From Ignavibacteria bacterium (GTDB lineage: Bacteria; Bacteroidota; Ignavibacteria; Tepidaquicellales; Tepidaquicellaceae), in the NCBI GenBank assembly GCA_016719565.1, contig JADJYU010000007.1:186001-250000 (forward strand): a DNA stretch of 64,000 nucleotides. The letters are read 5' to 3'. The first letter of the stretch is position 1; every line of letters starts with the position of its first letter. Of the stretch, positions 29,250 to 39,241 are shown piece after piece. The notes under the pieces were generated by a model. It worked only from the letters and a program-made list of their open reading frames with translations. It ran no database searches and was not told the origin of the DNA. The position numbers and the translations under genes are program-made.

Positions 29250-29462
29250 TTATATTGCTATCTCAAATTTCAGAACTTCAGTCGTAGGTTCCGGAATTTT
29301 ATTACCGCTTTCGGAGACTTCTTCAAGATACATTTTGATAGCTTTTTTTATAGAAATAATTACTTCTTTCTTTGTATCACCTACTACTCCAACCCCCGGC
29401 AGATCAGGCGTGAAAGCTCCATAACCATTTTTACTTTTTTCAATTATAACTGTATATTCCAT
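29250..29462 (-). CDS. HicB-type antitoxin-like protein (orphan)
   Basis: 70 residues matching the HicB N-terminal fold: YTVIIEKSKNGYGAFTPDLPGVGVVGDTKKEVIISIKKAI in segments, including the characteristic (Y/F)-x-x-x-x-P-D-L-P-G. The usual partner HicA (double-stranded-RNA-binding toxin) normally lies just upstream. Neither side has an HicA-like frame: the region downstream (29160-29249) has only a 24-codon frame and the upstream 68 bases have none. HicB-fold proteins without a partner are common, and this one lacks a DNA-binding C-terminal extension. Confidence 0.8.
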   Translation of the reverse strand: MEYTVIIEKSKNGYGAFTPDLPGVGVVGDTKKEVIISIKKAIKMYLEEVSESGNKIPEPTTEVLKFEIAI

Positions 29463-29643
29463 TGTTTTTATTCTTTAATCAATGTTTGTTTTAAAATATT
29501 TTTTACTATATCTGCCATTAGCTAATTAAAATATAATTTTAGGTAAATACAAATCATTAATTTCCCGTCATTATCCAAAACTTTTTGTTTAATAATTGTT
29601 TAACTCCTTTATGTACTGAAGCATTATTGCTTAATCGTTTTAA

Positions 29644-29673
29644 ATAAAAAAACGCCGCATTTAACTGCGGCGG
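29644..29673 (-). terminator. Rho-independent terminator
   Basis: On the minus strand CGCCGCAG-TTAAA-TGCGGCG is followed by T7. It lies about 100 bases beyond the stop of the large minus-strand gene at 29777. The bases in between contain short near-repeats (CGTAACTCGTAACTTGAAACCTGAAAC). Confidence 0.85.
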
Positions 29674-29776
29674 TTATATATCACAATCACGGATTAAAGA
29701 TTAAAATGTATATTTTAAAACTTAAAATTCGTAACTCGTAACTTGAAACCTGAAACAATTAACTATTAACTCTTAA

Positions 29777-32700
29777 CTATTTAAGAAGTATCATACGTCT
29801 GGTCTGCACAAAACTTCCCGCTTCGATTTTGTAAAAATACATTCCGCTTGCAAAGTTTGAAGCGTTGAAATCAACCTGATGATAACCCGCTTGTTTATTC
29901 TCATTTACAAGTTTCATTACTTCTTTACCGAGTATGTCAAAGATCTTTATTGATACAAAAGATTCTTTAGGCAATCCGTAACTTATTTTTGTAGCCGGAT
30001 TAAACGGATTCGGATAGTTCTGATCAAGTGTGAAATCTGTTGGAATGCCGGTGAGATTATTCTGAATATCAACTGCTCCGACTGTCATTTTAATCCTTAC
30101 ATTTTTGACAGGAGTTACAGGATCATTACTTGTTATTTTCAGAAAACCTTCGACAACAGTTCCGATTGACAAACCTATTGCATTGAAATTTACGCTGACA
30201 TTCTGATTTCCTGAAGGAGCGATAGTTCCGAAAGAAGGAACTTCTTCAACCCATGCAAGACCTTTTTCAATTTTGATCGCAAGATTATTATGCATATATG
30301 CAGCATTGAAAACTGTCTGAAGAGCGACTGTGCCTGTTGCATTTTCAACTCCAATGGTTGAAGAATTCAAAGGATCAGTCATATTCAGATACTGTAAATA
30401 AATTCTTCCGTCAGAATAAAGGATTATCTGATATGTATAAGGTCCGCCTGATGTATAATGCGGGGCATCTTTATATTCTATTACGAATCTGTTGTTTGCC
30501 GGATCACTATGATAGAATACCTGACCAGAAGTCCTCAAATCATGATCATCCCAGAAAGCGTAGATCGCATTATTTGGAACTGCAGTAGATGGAATAGCGC
30601 CGTTAAGGTAAGCGTTTGATGTACTTGCAATATCAAAACCGACCCATCCATTGGTGCAGATCTTCAGCTGATTATAATCAGTGCCGTAAAAATTAAACTG
30701 GAACGGTAATGGTACAATTACAGAACCGTCATCTCCTGTTCCGCTTGTCCATGTTGTAATTGGTGTACCGATCGTTGAAATTTCATACCAGTTAAAAACA
30801 GGACCGCCCGGTTCATCACTGTCAATCCATCTGTAACCGTATGCATCAGGTCCGCCTGATCCGTCCGTTACATCCGGACCGTGATAAACGTCAGCAGCGC
30901 CTTTAGGCAGATTTGCCTGCTGCGACATCAGTTTCTCATCTGCTGCGGAATAATTCCTTACATTCAGATTATCAAGAGAAGTTGATGATTCGACAATTAC
31001 CCAGTCAAGATTGAACTGACCTGCATTTCCTATTATCAAATTCCTTGAAGTGTTACCGCCTGTCGGAACATTGACGACCAATGAATCTAAATTCGCCGTA
31101 ACAGTCGGAGGAATTCCTCTTCTTAAAGTTGTATTATATGTTTGCGCTGATGCAAGTGAATCGCTTGCGCTGTATCCGTAAACTCTCCATTGTCCTACTG
31201 AAGAATCACCGACATTTACACCGAGACCTGCAAGTGCGGAATCGATCTGAGAATTTCTTAATGTCAGCAGTGTATCAAACCGGTTATTATTTGAGCCGAT
31301 CCTTAATTTAATATTCGCCTGTGAAGTGAAATTAGGCGAAGCATAAAGCCATCTGTAAGTAACCGCTTCACCGGATTTGGTCCAGTTTATATTTACCGGT
31401 GTAGTATTGGAAATTAAAGTAAGTAAACTTGTATTATTTGGCGGAGATACAAGATTAAATGCAGTAAGCAGAGGTTTTGCTCTTTTTAAAGTAATAGATC
31501 TTGGTCCGTTTGTAGCTTTCATTGAATCGTTAGCCTGATTATTTCTGTAAGCCCATACATCCCATTGTCCGACTAGTGAATCGCCCTGATTAAGACCGAG
31601 ACCTGCAAGTATTGCGTCGAGCTGTCCTCCGGTAACTGTCAGATTATTTCCGCTGGGTGCAAGTGTGATCTGTCTTGATGAAGCGTTTGGACTTCCGAAT
31701 ATCCATTTGTAGGATGCAGTGGAAGCTGAAGTATCCCAGCTGAAATTATATTCAGTTGTATTATTTGGCAGCGTCTGAATTCTTGATCCTGCTGCCGGTG
31801 AATTAAGATTGAATGAATTTAAAGGAAAAGTTGAAATCTGTACAGGAGCTGTCCATGCATTATAAATACCTGCATAATCATCCATCCAAAGAGGCCATAA
31901 TTTTCCATTACCGGAAGTCATTCCGATATAATCTCCCTGATATCCTGTTGCAATTCCCGGAGTTCCTATAGATTTTGGTTTGAATCTGTGATCACTGACT
32001 AAAACATCAGACCATGTTGTGCCGCCGTCAAGTGATCTTGAAATATATATTTCAGATGAATCTGATGCTGTATTTCTGTCATCATAATATACTATATTAA
32101 CGCCGCCTGCTTCGTCGACTCTGATAGCAGGAAACCACTGGAATTTACCGTTGTTGACAGGATCCTGATTAACTCTGATACCCGGTGACCAGTTAGCGCC
32201 GCCGTTAGAAGATCTGTGAAGAATAATGTCAGGATCAGAACCTGCCGGAGCAAGGTTTCTTTCTGAAGTAACTACATATATCCATCCGTTTCTGGCGCCG
32301 CCGCTTCTGTCAACTCCAATTCTCGGGAATCCGTTAACTCTGATATTGGATTTCGAAGAAAATGTACCTCTGATACCGTTCATATCATAAGCGTTTTCAG
32401 TTACAGTCCATGCAACTCCGCCGTTAGTTGATTTTGCAAATCCCAAAAAGTCTTCAGTAAAAGGAGATCCTGAAATAGGAGCTGCCCATACTACATATAC
32501 TTCACCGTTTGGTCCGACTCTTACATCTGCGCCTTGTGAGTAATGTCCTGAAGGAGGAGTATTGATCTGCTGAGGCGTAGACCAGGAAACGCCGCTGTTT
32601 GATGTATAAGAAACATCAATTGGCGGAGATGATGCGGTAAAGAGTGACCAAACACAGTATGATCTTCCGTAAAAAGGACTGCCCGGCGCATCATCCGTTG

Positions 32701-33307
32701 CGGCTAGATTTTTATCCTGTGAACCTGTAGCGATCACAAAATTTGTTGACCATGAAGCACCGTTGTCAGTTGAATAATTTCCAAACATACCGGAAGTAGT
32801 AAATCCAAGATGTGTCTGTATAAATGTTCCGTTTTTATCAATTGTAATTCCCGGATCACCGCCCTGATTAGGAACCGGCGCTCCGCCGGCAAGTTTCATT
32901 GTATCAGATCCGCCCCATGTAATACCGCCGTCAGTAGTTACGTAAACGCCTTCACTAATAAAGAGCGTACCTGTATTATTAAAAGCATTGGAAGAACCGA
33001 ACATTATCATCGGATTTGTCGGATGCCGGACAATGTCGACTTCACTCTGATAACTGTTGGATCTCGGTAAAACTCTGAAGTTCGGTGTAACTGCAAGTAC
33101 TTCGTAAGGAGTCTTCACATAACGAACTTCTGCATTAGGATTAAAATAATCAAATACCTGCGGCAACGGAGCGCCTACGGTCACACTTGGATCATAAAGC
33201 TGTGTCGGCATGTAATTACTCCATTTTTCCGTATCAGGATTTCTCTGTCCGGACATTACAAAAAATCCAATTGCAATTACCGGGATCAAGAAGAATAACT
33301 TTTTCAT
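29777..33307 (-). CDS. Large T9SS-exported BNR/sialidase-like protein
   Basis: An 1176-residue exported protein. Signal peptide about 1-20 (IAIGFFVMSG), then six or so sialidase-like Asp-box blades to about residue 470 (TTDGGITWGG, STDNGASW, RSSNGGANW, RSLDGGTTW). Repeats about 480-730 contain YKWIFG and GDSLVGQWDVWAYRNN, and a short linker follows. A beta-rich domain about 790-990 (YRWIDSDEPGGPVFNWYEIS, FNFYGTDYNQLKICTNGWVGF) occurs widely in Bacteroidota surface proteins, often next to peptidases. The T9SS tail starts FTLDQNYPNPFNPATK and ends QTRRMILLK. Propeller residues of a true sialidase active site were not identified. It is the intact paralogue of the broken gene at 17625-20751. Confidence 0.88.
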   Translation of the reverse strand: MKKLFFLIPVIAIGFFVMSGQRNPDTEKWSNYMPTQLYDPSVTVGAPLPQVFDYFNPNAEVRYVKTPYEVLAVTPNFRVLPRSNSYQSEVDIVRHPTNPMIMFGSSNAFNNTGTLFISEGVYVTTDGGITWGGSDTMKLAGGAPVPNQGGDPGITIDKNGTFIQTHLGFTTSGMFGNYSTDNGASWSTNFVIATGSQDKNLAATDDAPGSPFYGRSYCVWSLFTASSPPIDVSYTSNSGVSWSTPQQINTPPSGHYSQGADVRVGPNGEVYVVWAAPISGSPFTEDFLGFAKSTNGGVAWTVTENAYDMNGIRGTFSSKSNIRVNGFPRIGVDRSGGARNGWIYVVTSERNLAPAGSDPDIILHRSSNGGANWSPGIRVNQDPVNNGKFQWFPAIRVDEAGGVNIVYYDDRNTASDSSEIYISRSLDGGTTWSDVLVSDHRFKPKSIGTPGIATGYQGDYIGMTSGNGKLWPLWMDDYAGIYNAWTAPVQISTFPLNSFNLNSPAAGSRIQTLPNNTTEYNFSWDTSASTASYKWIFGSPNASSRQITLAPSGNNLTVTGGQLDAILAGLGLNQGDSLVGQWDVWAYRNNQANDSMKATNGPRSITLKRAKPLLTAFNLVSPPNNTSLLTLISNTTPVNINWTKSGEAVTYRWLYASPNFTSQANIKLRIGSNNNRFDTLLTLRNSQIDSALAGLGVNVGDSSVGQWRVYGYSASDSLASAQTYNTTLRRGIPPTVTANLDSLVVNVPTGGNTSRNLIIGNAGQFNLDWVIVESSTSLDNLNVRNYSAADEKLMSQQANLPKGAADVYHGPDVTDGSGGPDAYGYRWIDSDEPGGPVFNWYEISTIGTPITTWTSGTGDDGSVIVPLPFQFNFYGTDYNQLKICTNGWVGFDIASTSNAYLNGAIPSTAVPNNAIYAFWDDHDLRTSGQVFYHSDPANNRFVIEYKDAPHYTSGGPYTYQIILYSDGRIYLQYLNMTDPLNSSTIGVENATGTVALQTVFNAAYMHNNLAIKIEKGLAWVEEVPSFGTIAPSGNQNVSVNFNAIGLSIGTVVEGFLKITSNDPVTPVKNVRIKMTVGAVDIQNNLTGIPTDFTLDQNYPNPFNPATKISYGLPKESFVSIKIFDILGKEVMKLVNENKQAGYHQVDFNASNFASGMYFYKIEAGSFVQTRRMILLK

Positions 33308-34385
33308 AAAAAAATTCCCTTTTGGTTTAAATTAATATAATATGGTGGTTAAAAATATCGGATAAAAACGTGGAGATGTATAGAATTGCTATCAACAGAT
33401 AAAAAATATTTGAATGAGCAATGAAAGATCTGGTTTGCAAAATTTTACCTTGGTTATTTTAAATAATTTAATTTAATATCTTATTAATTTCAATTTCATA
33501 TTTTCTTACATGCTAAAATTATTTTTGTCGGCAAGTTTTCCTTATATAATGAAAAACTATGGATCTAACCTCCATGGAATTTCAAAAACCTAATTCCATT
33601 CTAATGCACTTAATAAAACTTTGGCTTTTAAGAATTCTGAATATTATAATTTCTGAATATTGTAATAAGGAGTACCTCATCAGATAAAATCATTTTAAAT
33701 TTAAAAAATTAATTTTCAAACTGTACTTATTTGTTTTAAATATTATTAGAAATAAGTACAAGATTAAAAATACACCTTTTAAAAATTATACCTTAAAATT
33801 TCTGTTGCTGTGAAGAAAATTATATTGAGCAAAATTTAAATTTAAAAAGTTTAAGACCAACAAGTCTTTTCATAATTGAAATTACAGCGCAATCTGTATC
33901 AAGATAAATTTAAATAACTTCGAAAATATATTCTGCTCAATATTTAAAATATTGAAAAAGAGAAGACATTAAAAACTTTTTTTAAAAAATTAATAACTTA
34001 TAAAAATTAAACTTAACGATTGAAATATTTTCTTAAAGTATTTTAAAGATATTTTTATTCTGCAGGTTAAAATTATTTAAAAATTTTTTCTTAAAGATTT
34101 TTTTAAATTAAAACTATTATATATAAAAAAGTAAGCAATTGATCTGAGAATTAAAGTAAATTATTTGTATAAAAATTTATGCCAAGAATGTTATTAAATG
34201 TGGCTGTAAATCCTTTGTTTACAGTGCTTTACAAAGATTGTTATTTCTAACATAAAAATAATAATTGAAAGAATTTCTAATCACCGTATTAGAAATTTTT
34301 CCCGGATAAAAGTTTACAGAGTTGATAAATTTTTACAAATTTAAAAATGTTTTTTTATTTCATGAGGTGAAGTTATTAAATTTAA
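33308..34385. other. Very AT-rich intergenic region with hairpins
   Basis: Nearly 1.1 kb with no gene-like frame and unusually few G/C bases, between a minus-strand and a plus-strand gene. Hairpins: TGTACTTATTT (33722-33732) pairs perfectly with AAATAAGTACA (33750-33760). CTGTAAA (34204-34210) pairs with TTTACAG (34218-34224). AATTTCTAAT (34272-34281) pairs with ATTAGAAATT (34288-34297) and is followed by T and C residues like a weak terminator. The last two could belong to a small RNA. Otherwise nothing recognisable. Confidence 0.5.
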
Positions 34386-34416
34386 TTGAAGTTTAATGTT
34401 AATAACTTTATATTTG
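34386..34416 (+). promoter_or_regulatory. Bacteroidota-type promoter of the Lys/Ala-rich gene
   Basis: TATATTTG at 34409-34416 matches the Bacteroidota -7 consensus TAnnTTTG, with a TTG (-33 element) at 34386-34388, 20 bases upstream. This predicts a transcript start near 34423 and a leader of about 24 bases before the ATG at 34447. The motif match is seen; usage is inferred. Confidence 0.45.
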
Positions 34417-34446
34417 TAAGAATTTTTTTAACTAAATTAAAAAAAA

Positions 34447-34653
34447 ATGGCTAAAAAAGTTACACCAACTAAAAAAGCAGCAGTAAAAAAAGCAGCGGTT
34501 AAGAAAGCTGTGAAAAAAGCAGCAGTAAAAAAAGCTGTTAAAAAAGCTGTAGTAAAAAAAGCTGTTAAAAAAGCTGTAGTTAAAAATGCTGTTAAGAAAG
34601 CGATTGTAAAAAAAGCAGCTGTTAAGAAAGCAGTTAAAAAAGCTCTAAAGTAA
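34447..34653 (+). CDS. Lys/Ala/Val-rich histone H1-like protein
   Basis: 68 residues made almost entirely of K, A and V in KKA(A/V)VKKAVKKA repeats, with no acidic or aromatic residues. This resembles the C-terminal tail of eukaryotic histone H1 and bacterial H1-like proteins (Hc1, AlgP-type tails), which bind and compact DNA through lysines. The repeat would form a highly basic helix. A plausible promoter lies just upstream and a terminator about 100 bases downstream, so it is probably a single-gene unit. The role in nucleoid organisation is inferred from composition alone. Confidence 0.75.
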   Translation: MAKKVTPTKKAAVKKAAVKKAVKKAAVKKAVKKAVVKKAVKKAVVKNAVKKAIVKKAAVKKAVKKALK

Positions 34654-34752
34654 TTGTAACATAAAGCACTTTATTTTGATATAAAAGCGTTATTAAAAGC
34701 CGGGGTATTATTTCAGGCATTCTGAAAATTCCGCTTAGTACAAGTTATAAAT

Positions 34753-34792
34753 CTCCTTCTTCACTGTTCTAAATGAGGAAGGAGTTTTTTTT
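34753..34792 (+). terminator. Rho-independent terminator
   Basis: CTCCTTCTTCA pairs with TGAGGAAGGAG (one mismatch) around a short loop and is followed by eight T. It is placed 100 bases after the Lys/Ala-rich gene. The remaining bases to 35080 contain no further recognisable element besides the AGGTGA ribosome site of the next gene. Confidence 0.85.
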
Positions 34793-35080
34793 AGAAAAAC
34801 ATTTTATGTCCGGTCGTTGTGTTGATACGTTTATTACTAATTTCAATTTTTTTCTCATGTGATAGTTGAATTATATTTAATATGTTTTAATGTTTGTCAG
34901 ATGAAATTTATAAAAGTCAATTTGAATTAATTCATTATTTAGTTAATTTCGCACAGGTCAGAAAAAGCCCGAAGTAAATTTCAGAATAGGAATTTAAGTA
35001 AATGACATTATCTTAGAGAAAAAAGATAATATTCAGCTTTGCAATTTTAATGCTGTTTAAATTATGTTACAAACAGGTGA

Positions 35081-37111
35081 ATGAGCAGGATCAAACCAAT
35101 TTATTGTTACCTTATAATAATTGTAATATCATACATTGTATTTTACAATTCACTTTATAACGAATTTGTATTTGATGATGAAAGCGTTATTGTTAATAAC
35201 GCATCAATTCAGAATACCGATAACATAGTAAAGTATTTCTCAGGTGAAGAGGGATTTCACAAAGTCATCGGGAAATACTACAGACCGATAGTTTCCGCTT
35301 CATATGCAGTTGACTTCAGTATATGGGGACTTGATCCTTATGGTTTCCATATGACAAATCTTATTATTCATATCATTGCCAGTCTTCTGCTATTCAAAAT
35401 TTTATCATTTCTCTTTTCAAGATATAAATACAGAAATATATTCTCACTGTTCGGCGCACTGATCTTTGCGGTTCATCCTATACATACCGAAGCTGTAAGC
35501 TGGATAAGCGGCAGGACTGACTCAATGGTTTCAATGTTTTTCTTTGCATCATTTCTTTTTTATATAAAATTTACCGGTAATCCGCATCATGAGGGACATG
35601 AAAATACTAAACATACTGAGCCTTCAGGAAACTTTATGTATCTGGCGGTCTCTCTCATTTTTTATGTGTTTGGTTTGCTCTCTAAAGAAATGATTGTAAC
35701 CATGCCGGTTATAATTTTACTCTATGATTTTGTTTACAGAAAAAAAGACTTTAAATATTTAAAAAAGAATTTAATTACATATGGTCTGTTTGCAGCCGTA
35801 ACTCTTATTTATTTGTTCATTAGGCACAGCGTGTTAGCTGACGTACCGGACAGAGACAGTTATCTGTATTTCTATAATAAGGAGTGGGATGTTGTATTCT
35901 GGACAATGGTAAAAACAATACCTGTATATTTCAGACTTCTGTTTGCTCCGTTCGGGCTGTTATATCATTATAACGGGGTGATCACCAACTCTTCTTCTAT
36001 AATTGAATTCTCTGCAATGCTTTCTTTTCTATTTATAATTTTACTTATCGGGCTTGCGGTATTTTTTTACAAAAGGGACAGCATAGTTTCATTCTGCATT
36101 CTTTTTTTTCTTGTCAGTCTTCTGCCTGTGATGAACATAGTCCCGACGATGAATCTGATGGCAGAGAGATTCCTGTACTTTACTTCGTTTGCCTTAGCTG
36201 TACTCATAACTCATTTACTGATGCTTGCAAGTAATAAGCGTGATCTCGGAATGCTGATCATCGGAATAATTGTAATAATAATTTCATTGTCTTATCTCAC
36301 ATATGTGAGAAATGAGGACTGGAAAAATAATGAAACTCTTTATTCATCAGCGATCGGATACGAAGGATCAGTAATATTGGTAAATGAAGGGAACATATAT
36401 TCGAACAGTAAAAAATTTGATGATGCTAAAAAGAAATACAAACGGGCTATCGAGCTGAGAGACAACAGCGTGCTTGCTCACCATAATCTGGGACTTGTGT
36501 ATATGATAGAAGGCAAGCTTGACTCAGCAGAAATGAGAATCAAAAGAGGTATTGCAGTCGATTCATTAGCTCCTGACGGATATTTTCAGCTGGCTACTAT
36601 ATATAATGTGCAGGGGAAAAAAGACGAAGCGATCCTGATGCTGGAAAAACTGCAGACCTTTTCTCCGGATTACCGTGAGTCCTCCGCGATGCTGGAGAGT
36701 CTGAAATCCGATTCCGGTAATAAGGAAAATCTGAAAAGCAGACAATATGAGATAAGTTTTCTGCAGCAGAGATCGTATGAAAATTTTAACGCAAAAAAAT
36801 ATAAGGAAGCGATTGAAGATCTTAAAAAACTCGCAGAGCTGAATAAAGATCCCGCATCAGTCTCCGGATTTTATAATAACATTGCAATGTGTTACTCTGA
36901 GCTTAAAGATGAAAATATGTCTGAAAAATATTTTCTTGATGCAGTGAAGCTTGACAAAAAGAATGTCAATGCGCTTAACGGTCTGGTAAGTTTATATCTG
37001 AAAAGAAATGAATCTGACAAAGCCATGAGTTATCTTAATATTTTGATTGAGATAAATCCCGGTGATGAGAAGTCAAAAAATAAATTAGATTCTTTAATTA
37101 AATTAAAGTAA
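35081..37111 (+). CDS. Polytopic membrane protein with TPR repeats (TMTC/PMT-like)
   Basis: 676 residues. The first ~400 contain about ten membrane segments and the GT-C glycosyltransferase-like features of TMTC-type proteins: an acidic FDDE motif at residues 31-34 in the first external loop, KYYRPIVSASYAVDFSIWGLDP, and AVHPIHTEAVSWISGR. The C-terminal ~270 residues are TPR repeats (AHHNLGLVYMIEGKLDSAEMRIKRG in pieces, FYNNIAMCYSELKDENMSEKYF). Family members transfer sugars from lipid carriers to proteins, but bacterial relatives are mostly uncharacterised. An AGGTGA ribosome site directly precedes the ATG. Confidence 0.82.
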   Translation: MSRIKPIYCYLIIIVISYIVFYNSLYNEFVFDDESVIVNNASIQNTDNIVKYFSGEEGFHKVIGKYYRPIVSASYAVDFSIWGLDPYGFHMTNLIIHIIASLLLFKILSFLFSRYKYRNIFSLFGALIFAVHPIHTEAVSWISGRTDSMVSMFFFASFLFYIKFTGNPHHEGHENTKHTEPSGNFMYLAVSLIFYVFGLLSKEMIVTMPVIILLYDFVYRKKDFKYLKKNLITYGLFAAVTLIYLFIRHSVLADVPDRDSYLYFYNKEWDVVFWTMVKTIPVYFRLLFAPFGLLYHYNGVITNSSSIIEFSAMLSFLFIILLIGLAVFFYKRDSIVSFCILFFLVSLLPVMNIVPTMNLMAERFLYFTSFALAVLITHLLMLASNKRDLGMLIIGIIVIIISLSYLTYVRNEDWKNNETLYSSAIGYEGSVILVNEGNIYSNSKKFDDAKKKYKRAIELRDNSVLAHHNLGLVYMIEGKLDSAEMRIKRGIAVDSLAPDGYFQLATIYNVQGKKDEAILMLEKLQTFSPDYRESSAMLESLKSDSGNKENLKSRQYEISFLQQRSYENFNAKKYKEAIEDLKKLAELNKDPASVSGFYNNIAMCYSELKDENMSEKYFLDAVKLDKKNVNALNGLVSLYLKRNESDKAMSYLNILIEINPGDEKSKNKLDSLIKLK

Positions 37112-37151
37112 CTTTATTGAAAAAATATTTACAAATTAAATTATTAAATGC

Positions 37152-37544
37152 ATGAACTGGAAACTGATCTTACAATTATCCCTCTTTGGACTTCTGATGG
37201 GAATACTCTCAGTATTCGGACTTATCCCGGGCGGATTTGAGTTAATTCCATGGATAATCATCGCGGTTATATCAGCTCTGGCAATTTCGAGAAACACAAA
37301 CAAACTAATGTTTACACACGCTGTAATGGCAGGTTTGTTCATGGGAATAATTACATCCGTGGTGCAGGCAATATTTTTTGATACCCTGCTAAAGAATAAT
37401 CCTGACTCACTGGACGGTTTCAAGGAAATTCCGACAGCTATGGAACCGCAGTATGTACTTCTCTTCACAGGTCCTTTCATCGGGATCATTTTCGGATTAT
37501 TTATAGGGCTTCTTGCAGTAATTTTTAAAAAGGTCAGAAAGTAA
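37152..37544 (+). CDS. Small membrane protein of unknown function
   Basis: 130 residues with four hydrophobic segments (about 4-23, 30-46, 55-74, 100-125). It is rich in Gly, Ile and Phe with a short acidic loop (KNNPDSLDGFKEIPTAME) between segments three and four. The family was not recognised. It follows the TPR membrane protein by 40 bases and precedes the next gene by 8, so it may be co-transcribed. Confidence 0.65.
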   Translation: MNWKLILQLSLFGLLMGILSVFGLIPGGFELIPWIIIAVISALAISRNTNKLMFTHAVMAGLFMGIITSVVQAIFFDTLLKNNPDSLDGFKEIPTAMEPQYVLLFTGPFIGIIFGLFIGLLAVIFKKVRK

Positions 37545-37552
37545 TTACATTT

Positions 37553-39241
37553 ATGAGAGGGGGTTTTATTTTGAAAATTATATTTCTAATATTATCTGTT
37601 TTAGTTTTCAATGGAGTGATTTCCGCACAGACTCCGGAAAGATTTTCAAGGCCGCTTGATGAAATAGCGGAGAAAAATTTCAAAAGAAATAATTCTTTCT
37701 CTGATTACATTCCCGATTACATTAATCTTAGCTTCACAAATTATAATATCTCCAGGGACAGTTTTCCACAGAACGAACCTTCCGTTAAGATAAGTAAAAA
37801 AAATCCTTTAAGAGTAGTGGCGGCATACAGAGATTTCAGCGCGGGAGTAAATCCGGCAAACAGGAGAGTAGGTTACAGTTACTCTTCTGACGGCGGAGTT
37901 ACTTGGTCTGCAAATAAACTTCTTGATTCTACGCTGATACCCGGATATCCCCGAAACAGCGACCCGGTAGTTGCGGTCGATACAGCAGGAAATTTTTATA
38001 TCTCGGTGGTAACAATCGGTCAGAATCTGGCGCTTGCAGTTTATAAATCTACTGACGGCGGGGTTACATTTCCATACGCTTATATGGTTGCTAATAACGG
38101 AACTGAAGATAAAGAATGGATGGAAACGGATTTCACTCCGGGCAGTCAATATTACAATAATCTTTATATCAGCTGGACAAGATTCAGCGGTAATGCCGGA
38201 ATTAAATTAACTAAATCTACTGACAGCGGAATAAACTGGACTGATGCCGTCGATGTTGCTGATCCTTCAAGTCAGGGTCAGGGCTCTGATCTGGCGATCG
38301 GTCTGGACGGAGAAATTTATGTTACATGGCTGGGAGGAACTGCTTCACTTGATTATATATATTTTGATAAATCTACTGACGGAGGAAATTCCTTCGGGAC
38401 AGACAGAATAATTCAGCAGGGAAATACTCCTTTCATTCCTATAACTTCCAGCGGGATCACATTCCCTTCCATTGATACAGATGTTTCAGGCGGAGTTCAC
38501 AACGGAAATATTTATTTAGTATGGTGTGACGCAAGTAACGGCGATCCGGATATATTTTTAACAAGATCAACAAACAGGGGAGTGAACTGGTCAGCTCCGT
38601 TAAGAGTGAATAATGATCCGGTCGGAAACAGTAAACTTCAGTGCTGGCCATGGATCGCAGTAAGCGATTCGGGAGATATTGCAGTATTATATTATGATTC
38701 AAGAAATACGCCGAATAATAACATAGTGGAGGCGTGGCTTGCTGTTTCAAATGACGGAGGTCTTTCCTTTGAAAATTCCGTTTTAAGTTCTGAGCCTTCA
38801 ACGACAAATCAGCCGAACTCGGCAATTCGTTTCGGGGACTACATCTGTGTTGACTATTACGGCGGCAGGATCGTTCCGGTATGGACTGACCAGAGGACCG
38901 GAGGATTTGATATGGAATGTTATACAGCTATTGTAAATACTTCTGTAAATATTACTACAGTAAATAACATTATGCCCGAAGGTTATTCACTTCAGCAGAA
39001 TTTTCCGAATCCGTTTAATCCTGAAACTAACATATCATTTTCTATTCCGGCAGGTGGGTTTGTTTCTTTGGAAATATTCAATCCAGCCGGAATCGAGATT
39101 GCTTCGTTAGCAGGTAAAAATTTTAATCCCGGAAATTATTCGGTAAAATGGAACGGAGATAATTACAGCAGCGGAGTTTATTTTTACCGTCTGAGTGTGA
39201 ATGGTTTTGTTCAAACAAAGAAAATGATCCTTTTGAAGTAA
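37553..39241 (+). CDS. T9SS-exported sialidase/BNR-like propeller
   Basis: A 562-residue exported protein. Signal peptide to about residue 24 (LVFNGVISAQ); sialidase-like propeller about 55-455 with Asp boxes SSDGGVTW, KSTDGGVTF, KSTDSGINW, KSTDGGNSF, RSTNRGVNW and SNDGGLSF. The T9SS sorting domain begins near residue 475 (YSLQQNFPNPFNPETN) and ends FVQTKKMILLK. The repeated D-G-E-I-Y-V-T-W pattern is typical of exo-alpha-sialidase-fold binding proteins; the catalytic arginine triad was not established. A TTG six codons downstream of the ATG is an alternative start. Confidence 0.87.
   Translation: MRGGFILKIIFLILSVLVFNGVISAQTPERFSRPLDEIAEKNFKRNNSFSDYIPDYINLSFTNYNISRDSFPQNEPSVKISKKNPLRVVAAYRDFSAGVNPANRRVGYSYSSDGGVTWSANKLLDSTLIPGYPRNSDPVVAVDTAGNFYISVVTIGQNLALAVYKSTDGGVTFPYAYMVANNGTEDKEWMETDFTPGSQYYNNLYISWTRFSGNAGIKLTKSTDSGINWTDAVDVADPSSQGQGSDLAIGLDGEIYVTWLGGTASLDYIYFDKSTDGGNSFGTDRIIQQGNTPFIPITSSGITFPSIDTDVSGGVHNGNIYLVWCDASNGDPDIFLTRSTNRGVNWSAPLRVNNDPVGNSKLQCWPWIAVSDSGDIAVLYYDSRNTPNNNIVEAWLAVSNDGGLSFENSVLSSEPSTTNQPNSAIRFGDYICVDYYGGRIVPVWTDQRTGGFDMECYTAIVNTSVNITTVNNIMPEGYSLQQNFPNPFNPETNISFSIPAGGFVSLEIFNPAGIEIASLAGKNFNPGNYSVKWNGDNYSSGVYFYRLSVNGFVQTKKMILLK

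Noticed and set aside
32810..33070. 86-codon plus-strand frame inside the 1176-residue gene
   Set aside because: Antisense shadow of the sialidase-like blades.
34447..34653. Low-complexity noise instead of a gene
   Set aside because: It has an ATG, a TAnnTTTG promoter motif, uninterrupted K/A/V codons with mixed synonymous usage, and a following terminator, so it was kept as a gene.
37553..39241. True exo-alpha-sialidase
   Set aside because: Asp boxes show only the propeller fold; the arginine triad and catalytic residues could not be identified.
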